The notes beneath the pieces are model-generated. The model was given only the letters and a program-made list of their open reading frames with translations. It was not told where the DNA came from and did no database searches. A DNA stretch of 64,000 bases from NCBI GenBank assembly GCA_049840435.1, contig JASGKY010000042.1, positions 1-64,000 of the forward strand. Direction: 5' to 3'. Below, piece after piece: positions 48,949 to 56,058 of this stretch (its first letter is position 1; every line of letters starts with the position of its first letter). A program made the translations under genes and the position numbers. The stretch is from JADLHS01 sp049840435. GTDB lineage: Bacteria; Verrucomicrobiota; Verrucomicrobiia; Limisphaerales; JADLHS01.

Positions 48949-49826
48949 TCGACGTTCATCGCCTGTTCGCGGAACTTTTCCAACTCCGCCTTGAGGGTCA
49001 CAACTTCGCTGGAAATCAAAGCATCATTCGCTTTCGAGCCGATGGTATTGATCTCGCGGTTCATTTCTTGCGCGAGAAAGTCCAGCGTGCGCCCGACCGG
49101 CTCGGCAGACTTGGCGCAATCCTCGAACTGTTTGAAATGACTTTGCAGCCGGCTCAACTCCTCAGAGATGTCCGAGCGATCGGCGAAGAACACGATCTCC
49201 TTGAGCAAGCGCTCGTCGTCCGGCGCCGGCGCGGGCAATCCCGCCGCCTTGATGCGCTCAATCAGTTGTTGGCGATAACGCTCGGCCGACTTCGGTGCTT
49301 GTTTGGCAACACGCTCAACACACTTCCGCATGAGCCCGACGCGCCCCGACAAATCTTTGGCCAAGTGCGCGCCTTCGCGCTGCCGCATCTTGAGCAACCC
49401 ATCCAGTGACGCCCGCAATGCTTTTTCAACCGTCGGCCATAAATCTTCGTGCTCGGCAAGCTCTTCGTCAGTCTGAAAAACCCCCGGAGCGCGAACAATC
49501 TGATCCAACGTCACGCCGCCCGAGAGCTTGAGTTCCTTGGCAAGTTTGGCGAGTTCCTGCGCGTACGCTTTCGCGAGCGGCACGTTGAGGTGCATGCGGG
49601 CGGAAGCGTTGCCACTGCCAGCGTGAACCGAAACCCGTGCCGTAATACGCCCGCGCGACACCTCGGCCAAAATGGTTTCACGGATGCGGGTTTCGAGCAG
49701 TTCCAGTTCACGCGGGAGATTGACCGAAATTTCGGCCTGCTTGCGGTTCACGGAACTGAGTTCGACGGTGACATTGAATCCGTCGCGAGCGCACTCGCCG
49801 CGCCCGTAGCCCGTCATGGACTTCAT
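48945..49826 (-). CDS. yicC: YicC-family endoribonuclease-like protein
   Basis: 293 residues opening MKSMTGYGRGE, the family hallmark, with EISVNLPRELELLETRIRE and the C-terminal DUF1732 part (LAQEMNREINTIGSKAND). YicC proteins are endoribonucleases implicated in sRNA decay. Coupled to gmk. Confidence 0.92.
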   Translation of the reverse strand: MKSMTGYGRGECARDGFNVTVELSSVNRKQAEISVNLPRELELLETRIRETILAEVSRGRITARVSVHAGSGNASARMHLNVPLAKAYAQELAKLAKELKLSGGVTLDQIVRAPGVFQTDEELAEHEDLWPTVEKALRASLDGLLKMRQREGAHLAKDLSGRVGLMRKCVERVAKQAPKSAERYRQQLIERIKAAGLPAPAPDDERLLKEIVFFADRSDISEELSRLQSHFKQFEDCAKSAEPVGRTLDFLAQEMNREINTIGSKANDALISSEVVTLKAELEKFREQAMNVE

Positions 49827-49891
49827 GTCCAGCGAGTATGGAAAAGTTCCCGCGTGCTCGCCATGAAATTCTGGACGCGGCGGGAAGGAAT

Positions 49892-50836
49892 TTAACTCGG
49901 CGCGATTTCCTGCGGACCTTTGCCGCCGTTGATGAGGAACATCACCGCCATGCGCACGGCCAGACCGTTGGTCACCTGCTCCAGAATCAGCGAGCGATCA
50001 CAATCAGCGATCTCGTTGTCAATCTCTACACCGCGATTGATCGGGCCGGGATGCATAATGAGCGCGTCCGGCTTGGTCTTGGCAAAACGCGCCTTGTTCA
50101 GGCCGAATAATGTCGTGTATTCGCCGATGCTCGGAAACATCGTCTTGCGCTGACGCTCGTGCTGGATGCGCAGGAGATGGATGATGTCTGCATCGCGCAA
50201 GGCTTCATCCACATCGTGCGTGACGCGGCAACCCATTGCCTCAAACGTGCGCGGCACGAGCGTGGACGGACCGCAGAGCGTGACTTTCGCACCAAGCTTG
50301 ATAAGCGCCCAGATGTTTGAGCGGGCCACGCGACTAAACAGGATGTCACCAAGAATCGTAACATTCAGTCCGGCGATCTTGCCTTTGCGTTCACGAATGG
50401 TGAACGCGTCGAGCAATGCTTGGGTCGGATGTTCATGCGCACCGTCGCCGGCATTGATAACGTGAGCGTTCAACACGCGCGACAAAAAATGCGGCGCTCC
50501 CGCAGCACTATGGCGGATAACAATGAAGTCCGCGTTGAGCGCCTCAAGATTCTTTGCCGTGTCCTTGAGCGTCTCGCCCTTCTTCAACGAGGAAGCCTCG
50601 GCGGTGAAATTCACGATGTCCGCCGAAAGCCGTTGTTGCGCGAGTTCAAAGCTGATGCGAGTGCGGGTGGACGGCTCAACGAACAGGTTCACCACCGTTT
50701 TGCCGCGCAGGGCCGGGACTTTCTTGATGGCACGCTCGCCGACGGCTTTGAACGCCTTGGCCGTGTCGAGCACGGTCGTAATCTCGTCCGCGCTGAGCGA
50801 TTCGATGTCGAGCAGATGTTTGCGATTCCAGGTCAT
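49892..50836 (-). CDS. pyrB: Aspartate carbamoyltransferase
   Basis: 314 residues. Carbamoyl-phosphate loop EPSTRTRISFELA (54-66), IRHSAAGAPHF (His of active site), GDGAHEHPTQALLDAF (132-147) and MHPGPINRGVEID (near 268). First committed step of pyrimidine synthesis. Its start overlaps the pyrR stop (ATGA), so expression follows pyrR. Confidence 0.95.
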   Translation of the reverse strand: MTWNRKHLLDIESLSADEITTVLDTAKAFKAVGERAIKKVPALRGKTVVNLFVEPSTRTRISFELAQQRLSADIVNFTAEASSLKKGETLKDTAKNLEALNADFIVIRHSAAGAPHFLSRVLNAHVINAGDGAHEHPTQALLDAFTIRERKGKIAGLNVTILGDILFSRVARSNIWALIKLGAKVTLCGPSTLVPRTFEAMGCRVTHDVDEALRDADIIHLLRIQHERQRKTMFPSIGEYTTLFGLNKARFAKTKPDALIMHPGPINRGVEIDNEIADCDRSLILEQVTNGLAVRMAVMFLINGGKGPQEIAPS

Positions 50837-51366
50837 GGGCGGTGGAGGATGACTTCGTCTTCGCGGCCGGCTTCGCCAAGACGCACTTGAACCTTCTCGG
50901 TTGGTGAAGTGGGTTGGTTCTTGCCGACAAAATCCGCCTTGATAGGCAGTTCGCGATGGCCCCGATCCACGAGCACGGCGAGCTGGATCCGTTTCGGACG
51001 GCCAAAATCATTCAAAGCGTCCATCGCGGCGCGGATGGTGCGTCCGCTGAACAACACATCGTCCACCAGCACGACTGTCTTCCCATTCACGTCGAAAGGG
51101 ATTTGGGTCGGATAAATTTTCGGCGCGGCACGTTGATCCAAGTCGTCGCGGTGCATGTTCACATCGAGCGAACCAACGGGCACGGTTTGATTCACGATGC
51201 CGGAGAGAATTTTACCAAGACGTTCCGCGAGCGGCACGCCGCCACGTTGGATGCCAACGAGAACGATGTCTGCAGTGGCTTCGTTGCGCTCGGTGATCTC
51301 GTGCGCAATGCGCGTGAGGGAGCGCATGATGCCGAGGGGGTTCAGGATGACAGTTGATTCAGGCAT
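50833..51366 (-). CDS. pyrR: PyrR pyrimidine regulator / uracil phosphoribosyltransferase
   Basis: 177 residues. PRPP loop TVVLVDDVLFSGRTIRAA (about 92-109), LVGIQRGGVPLAERL and the DLDQRA flap. In many bacteria PyrR binds pyr mRNA leaders and controls attenuation; I do not see an obvious anti-terminator upstream. Leads the pyrR-pyrB operon. Confidence 0.92.
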   Translation of the reverse strand: MPESTVILNPLGIMRSLTRIAHEITERNEATADIVLVGIQRGGVPLAERLGKILSGIVNQTVPVGSLDVNMHRDDLDQRAAPKIYPTQIPFDVNGKTVVLVDDVLFSGRTIRAAMDALNDFGRPKRIQLAVLVDRGHRELPIKADFVGKNQPTSPTEKVQVRLGEAGREDEVILHRP

Positions 51367-51390
51367 TGGTGGGCCAAGGATGGCAAAAGA

Positions 51391-51427
51391 AAATAAAAAA
51401 GCGAACCGTGCATTGGCACAGGTTCGC
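51391..51427 (-). terminator. Intrinsic terminator after the small 51.5-kb gene
   Basis: On the minus strand GCGAACC and GTGC pair with GCAC and GGTTCGC (one bulge) around a four-base loop, followed by TTTTTTATTT. It separates the small upstream gene from pyrR-pyrB. Confidence 0.85.
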
Positions 51428-51505
51428 TGAAATTTGGCTATTCTTCATCGGTGCGCCTTGGCGACCTCGCAGGGTCGGCTTAAAGGTGCGAAAAGTTGGT
51501 TCGGA

Positions 51506-51751
51506 CTAATGGGCGACGGGCTGGGCGGAAGTCGGATTTTGCTGCGTGGTTTGCCGGGCTTTGCGCCATTTGGAGCGGTGCTTCACGATCCAATCCGTCA
51601 AGGCGCGCTCAAAGCCGATGTCGTGACCGGCTTTCTCCGACTCGATCCACTTATGCTTCAAAATCTCCTCGCGCTCCGCCTGAAACTCGCGATAGAGCGA
51701 GCTATTCTTTAGCAGGTCGCCAGCAGTCGGCTCTTTAGAATTCTCCGCCAT
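51506..51751 (-). CDS. Small acidic/basic protein of unknown function
   Basis: 81 residues from the ATG at 51751: MAENSKEPTAGDLL, then a helical charged region (SLYREFQAEREEILKHKWIESEKAGHDIGFERALTDWI) and a Gln/Thr-rich tail. The WIESEKAGHDIGFERAL...W segment resembles DUF4032-like/'DUF4287' style small proteins in many bacteria; I do not name it. Followed by the terminator at 51.4 kb. Confidence 0.6.
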   Translation of the reverse strand: MAENSKEPTAGDLLKNSSLYREFQAEREEILKHKWIESEKAGHDIGFERALTDWIVKHRSKWRKARQTTQQNPTSAQPVAH

Positions 51752-51887
51752 ACGTAAAACTTTGTGTATAACGATTGGTGGACGGACACTACGCCGGAGT
51801 GCCCGCAATGACAATCAGAAAACTTGCGGCATAAACTGGTGATACGTCGATGCCAACGAGTTGCGCCAGTTTGGCCGCATAAACATG

Positions 51888-52949
51888 TCAACCCAGCTTG
51901 GCCCAAAGACTTCGGGCGATGTTCAAAAAGGCCGCTCCAGCCGGCTTGTCCGGGGATGACACGACCACCGGCACGCCACGGTCGCCGCCTTCGCGAATTT
52001 CGGTGAAAATAGGCACTTCACCAAGAAACGGAATCTTCAGTCGCTCGGCTTCCTTCTGCCCGCCACCGTGACCGAAAATTTCAACGCGATCTCCATTCGG
52101 CGCGGTGAAGTAACTCATGTTCTCCACAATGCCGAGCAACGGCACGTTCACCTTTTCAAACATCCCGATGCCTTTGCGTACCACGCCCAACGATGCTTCC
52201 TGCGGCGTGGTGACAATGACGCCGCCGTCGAGCGGAACGGTCTGGCAAAGCGTCAGTTGCGCATCGCCGGTGCCGGGTGGCAGGTCCACGAGCAACACGT
52301 CGAGTTCGCCCCAATCTACGACGGTGATGAATTGCTGGATGGTACGTTGAATCATCGGCCCACGCCAGATGACGGGTTGATCATCGTTGAGCAAGAAGCC
52401 CATGCTCATGAGCTTTACGCCATGGCTGGAAGGCGGAATCATCTTTTCGTCCTCGGTCAAACCGGGACGTTCGTTGATGCCCATCATCAGCGGAATGCTC
52501 GGGCCATAAATGTCACAGTCCAGCAAACCGACCCGGACGCCAAGATGCCGCAAGCCGCACGCGAGATTGACGGAGGTAGTCGATTTGCCCACCCCACCCT
52601 TACCGCTCGCCACCGCCACAACGCGCTTGATGCCAGGAACACGATTTTGATTCGCCCACGGAGTCGCACCGGCTGCACCAGCCGGCGTACCGGGAACGGC
52701 GGCGGGTTGATTCACGTCTACATGCACGACCTTCACACCGGGCAATCCCTTTAACACGACTTCGCAATCAGCTTTGATCTGCTTCGCCGCTTCGACATTG
52801 GCGGAGGTCAGTTGCAACGTGACTGCTACGGCATCGGCATTGGTGGCGATGTTTTTGACGAGGCCGAAGGAGACGACATCGCGCGAATAGCCGGGATACT
52901 TCACGGCTTTAAGCGCATTGAGAATGGTTTCTTGCGAGAGCGAACTCAT
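51888..52949 (-). CDS. mrp: Mrp/ApbC iron-sulfur cluster carrier ATPase
   Basis: 353 residues: N-terminal MIP18/DUF59 domain (about 1-80), deviant Walker A SGKGGVGKSTTSVNLA (about 115-130), switch LLDCDIYGPSIP, and LPPGTGDAQLT. The usual CxxC near the C-terminus is absent here (VENMSYFTAPNGDRVEIFG), where many Mrp proteins have CxxC, so cluster binding may be altered. Transfers Fe-S clusters to apoproteins. Confidence 0.9.
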   Translation of the reverse strand: MSSLSQETILNALKAVKYPGYSRDVVSFGLVKNIATNADAVAVTLQLTSANVEAAKQIKADCEVVLKGLPGVKVVHVDVNQPAAVPGTPAGAAGATPWANQNRVPGIKRVVAVASGKGGVGKSTTSVNLACGLRHLGVRVGLLDCDIYGPSIPLMMGINERPGLTEDEKMIPPSSHGVKLMSMGFLLNDDQPVIWRGPMIQRTIQQFITVVDWGELDVLLVDLPPGTGDAQLTLCQTVPLDGGVIVTTPQEASLGVVRKGIGMFEKVNVPLLGIVENMSYFTAPNGDRVEIFGHGGGQKEAERLKIPFLGEVPIFTEIREGGDRGVPVVVSSPDKPAGAAFLNIARSLWAKLG

Positions 52950-53009
52950 GGACGCACAAGGTTGCCAGCGGAATCACTGAACGCAAGCGCACAACCGACC
53001 TCCGTTGAC

Positions 53010-53630
53010 TTACATCAACTTCCGCTGGGCCCACTTTCGCCCCTGCTGAAGCGCTGCCAACGTCGCATTCAAGCGCCGCGCGCGCGTCTCAGAAAGCTTA
53101 GCCGTGGAAACCCAGACCAGATATTCGCGCTGACACGTCGGCGAAAGGACCCGAAAATTTTCTGCCGCCTTGCGATTTTTCTGCTGTGCAAGCGCTTCCT
53201 TGAAGAACTTCGGCATCGGCCAGGGTTTGCGTTTGACCTTGGGAACAGGCGGAATCGTGGGGTCCGCATCCAGATCCACCGCCGCGCGCAACAGTTCCTG
53301 AAAGGCGCGTTGATTAAAACCTCTCAATGAAGTGATGCGAATGCTGCGAATGTTGGTGTTACCCGCGCTGGCCGGCTCAAAGAGCTTGCCCGGATCGGCT
53401 AATTCCGTCCCGCGAAAGAACGTGATGCCAAGGTGCTGCAGACACGCACTGAGGCCGCAAACCAATTTGCGCCCGGAGAAACACAACATGTTCCACTTAA
53501 TGCTTCCGATCAGATCGGGTGCAGAGTTGAGAATCAGTTCCACCAGCTGCTCAGCGAGTGGTTTGGAAAAGTCCGGACACAACTCCAGCCACTCGGTCGG
53601 GTCTTTGGTTTTGGGACGGGAACAATCCAC
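53010..53630 (-). CDS. DUF1801/YdeI-like protein
   Basis: 206 residues. N-terminal DUF1801 fold (SAPDLIGSIKWNMLCFSGRKLVCGL, about 33-57) followed by a YdeI/OmpD-associated domain (PKFFKEALAQQKNRKAAENFRVLSPTCQREYLVWV, about 139-173). Function poorly known. Stand-alone gene. Confidence 0.75.
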   Translation of the reverse strand: MDCSRPKTKDPTEWLELCPDFSKPLAEQLVELILNSAPDLIGSIKWNMLCFSGRKLVCGLSACLQHLGITFFRGTELADPGKLFEPASAGNTNIRSIRITSLRGFNQRAFQELLRAAVDLDADPTIPPVPKVKRKPWPMPKFFKEALAQQKNRKAAENFRVLSPTCQREYLVWVSTAKLSETRARRLNATLAALQQGRKWAQRKLM

Positions 53631-53687
53631 GTGGCGAGGCTAATGAAACTGACGCAATATGACAACCGGGCGCACCCGCCTTAACAA

Positions 53688-53717
53688 TGAAAAACCCGCG
53701 CCGGTCAGACGCGGGTT
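53688..53717 (-). terminator. Intrinsic terminator after the Ala/Lys-rich secreted protein
   Basis: AACCCGCG/CGCGGGTT stem with nine-base loop, followed on the minus strand by TTTTTCATT. Confidence 0.82.
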
Positions 53718-53735
53718 GAAATCAACAGTACCAGC

Positions 53736-53966
53736 TCAAGACTTCTTTTGATCCCCTTTGGGCGCTTCCGCCGGCTTGGCTTCACCGTCCTTCTTGGCCG
53801 TGGCTCCGGTCACGGGGCACTTAGCGGCGTCTTTTGAAGCCGGGCAACCCGCCGCCGCTTTGTCTTTTTCTGGCGCGGCCGCTTTTTCCTTATCGCAGCA
53901 ACCTTCACCCGCAAACGCACCGACGCTAAAAGCTGCCACTGCAACTGCCAAAATGAGTTTTTTCAT
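53736..53966 (-). CDS. Small secreted Cys/Lys/Ala-rich protein
   Basis: 76 residues: signal peptide (MKKLILAVAVAAFSVGAFA), then GEGCCDKEKAAAPEKDKAAAGCP and CPVTGATAKKDGEAKP. Four Cys in CC and CPxx pairs suggest metal binding. No family recognised. Own terminator follows, so it is a monocistronic gene. Confidence 0.7.
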   Translation of the reverse strand: MKKLILAVAVAAFSVGAFAGEGCCDKEKAAAPEKDKAAAGCPASKDAAKCPVTGATAKKDGEAKPAEAPKGDQKKS

Positions 53967-54081
53967 AAGATCAATAAATTGGTTTATATTGTTAATCTTT
54001 GCTGTCGCCTCATCCGACTATCGGGAGCAGGGATTTGTTCAATCAGGACCAGTTCTCGTCAAAATCCCATCTTCAAACCAT

Positions 54082-54675
54082 CTATTTTCGCAAACGCGCC
54101 AGAAAACCCGGGGCTGTTCCCGTCAAGTCCGCCCGCCGTTGCTGCGCCAGCAACTCGCCATAAACCCGCGTATCGCGAATGAACATCTCCAGCCGGCTCT
54201 GGAACGCCTCGCTGACAATCTTGCCATCGGTTACATCCTGCTTCTCGGCAAACGCCACCCCATACGGCAGCGACCACGCATAGCATTGCCGCGCCACCGT
54301 CCGGAGTTGGTCGGTCACCGTCAGTCCCTTTTCGTGTGAAGCGACAACCGTCGCAAAAAGTTTTCCCGTGAACTCCTTCCAGAAATGATCGAGAAAATTC
54401 TTCAACGCGCTGCTGATGCTGCCGTGATAGTCCGGCGTGCCGAGCACGAACACATCCGCCGCCGCCACGCGCGCCTTCAGCGCCGCAAACCCGGGCTGAC
54501 TGTATGCGGTCTCGACATTAAACAACGCCAGCGGCTCGGCGCTCAAGTCGAGCACATCCACCTCACAACCTTGCTGGCGCAACTCGGCGGCCACCTGCGA
54601 CACCACCACCCGCGTGACCGAAGTCGCGTGGGTGCTGCCGACCACGGCCAGCACTTTCAATTTTGGTTCAGACAT
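54082..54675 (-). CDS. NADPH-dependent FMN reductase
   Basis: From the ATG at 54675 the protein has 197 residues: VLAVVGSTHATSVTRVV (flavodoxin-like FMN phosphate loop), LGTPDYHGSISSALKNFLDHF (about 95-115, FMN isoalloxazine loop), and ATVVASHEKGL. SsuE/ArsH-like flavin or quinone reductase. The 12-residue extension to 54711 is unlikely. Confidence 0.85.
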   Translation of the reverse strand: MSEPKLKVLAVVGSTHATSVTRVVVSQVAAELRQQGCEVDVLDLSAEPLALFNVETAYSQPGFAALKARVAAADVFVLGTPDYHGSISSALKNFLDHFWKEFTGKLFATVVASHEKGLTVTDQLRTVARQCYAWSLPYGVAFAEKQDVTDGKIVSEAFQSRLEMFIRDTRVYGELLAQQRRADLTGTAPGFLARLRK

Positions 54676-54736
54676 AAATTTCGACTCTTTATCTTTAATA
54701 ACCCATCCCAACAGCTTGCACCACGCTTCCGCGCGT

Positions 54737-55477
54737 TCACTTCACAAACCGCGGCACTTTGATGTTTCGAAAGCGCATAAAATGCCGGAAGCCGGTCACT
54801 CCGGTCCACACCAATAACGCCACCAAGACCAGCCAGCCCTTGCTCCGCCCGTGCAGAATATCACCGAGCAATCGGAGCGACACCGAGAAGAACCAGATCG
54901 AGTCCACCAGAAACAAAACCGGATGCGGACGCCACCGCGCGACCGCGGACGCCCCGAGCAGCGTCAGCCCGAGTAAAAAACCCACGACGTCAAATGGCAC
55001 TCTTGTTCCATCTTGCGCCGGTGCGACCAGCGTGATCAGCGCCCCGCCCACCCAAAGCACCGCCCACAAGGACACCCACGAATATCGACGTTTCAAATAG
55101 AATCCCGCGAGGAACGGTTTGCCGATCCATTCCGCCAACGTCGCCGCCCCAGCCGGCGTCAGCTTGAACATCACCCGGCGCGGCTGCTCCACCACAAACG
55201 CCCGCGTGCTCTCCATCAGAATCGCCGTCTTCATGATGTGCTCCCGCAAAATCACGTACGGCTGCGCTCCCGGCGCATCCGCCAACGCCAGATGTGATGG
55301 CAACAAGGTCAATGTCCACTCGCCACCCGCCTTCTTGCCGATTTCCGTCAGCGGCAAAACCGGTGACGACGTTACGAGATTCGGAATGGGATGAGGCTCA
55401 CTCTCGGGATTCACGCGCGAAAGAATGTTAAGCCAAACGCTGGTTGGCAAGCGCGCCGCATCAGAAATCAAAGCCAC
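54737..55477 (-). CDS. Membrane protein of unknown function
   Basis: 246 residues. N-terminal about 130 residues are soluble (LISDAARLPTSVWLNIL, EWTLTLLPSHLALADAPG). Three to four membrane helices follow (VSLWAVLWVGGALITLVAPA, VVGFLLGLTLLGASAVA, VLFLVDSIWFFSVSLRLL, WLVLVALLVWTGVTGF). No family recognised. Confidence 0.6.
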   Translation of the reverse strand: MALISDAARLPTSVWLNILSRVNPESEPHPIPNLVTSSPVLPLTEIGKKAGGEWTLTLLPSHLALADAPGAQPYVILREHIMKTAILMESTRAFVVEQPRRVMFKLTPAGAATLAEWIGKPFLAGFYLKRRYSWVSLWAVLWVGGALITLVAPAQDGTRVPFDVVGFLLGLTLLGASAVARWRPHPVLFLVDSIWFFSVSLRLLGDILHGRSKGWLVLVALLVWTGVTGFRHFMRFRNIKVPRFVK

Positions 55478-55512
55478 ATCCCCACCCCGCTCGCCCGCAA
55501 GCGGCCCTTGAA

Positions 55513-55938
55513 TCAGCTCTGCGGTGGCGGGTTAAACGATGGGGGAAATCCAGCAAACGGCCGACGATTCCGCGTCACGGTAAAAAGCCGCCGCCCGAGT
55601 TCGTGCGCGATGGCATTCAACTCATCGGCTTCACGCGGCGCGAGATGGCGACCGTTGTTCAACTCCCACAAACCGAGCCAGTGCTGGAAATGTTCCGCCT
55701 CCAACCCGAGCGACATGTGCGCCCCGGCAAATCCACCGCGATAGCGCGTCGGTCCGCCGGATTGCAACGCCCAGAAATCCGCGATCTTGTCCAGATGCGC
55801 CGGCCAGTCGTGGATGCGCGCATTGAAGATCGGCCCGAGCACGGCGTGTTGGCGCGCGTCCACATAGAAGGCCTTGATGAGTTTCAAGATGCCATCGTGG
55901 CCGCCGAGGCGGTCGTAGAGAGATTGCTCGTTGTTCAT
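55513..55938 (-). CDS. Truncated haemoglobin (group II/III-like globin)
   Basis: 141 residues starting MNNEQSLYDRLGGHDGI. Contains AVLGPIFNARIHDWPAHLDKIADFW and GLEAEHFQHWLGLWE with the proximal His, typical of 2-on-2 globins. Probably O2 or NO handling. C-terminal Pro-rich tail. Confidence 0.85.
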   Translation of the reverse strand: MNNEQSLYDRLGGHDGILKLIKAFYVDARQHAVLGPIFNARIHDWPAHLDKIADFWALQSGGPTRYRGGFAGAHMSLGLEAEHFQHWLGLWELNNGRHLAPREADELNAIAHELGRRLFTVTRNRRPFAGFPPSFNPPPQS

Positions 55939-56058
55939 TCGCGCATTTAGCGGAGCGCGGCTGTGTCGAAGACCAGCCGCAGCAACTTGCGTTATTCGGA
56001 AGCTCTTGAAACTGTCAGCGCGCTGCGGCTGGCCCTTTGGGCACAGCCGCGCTCCAAA

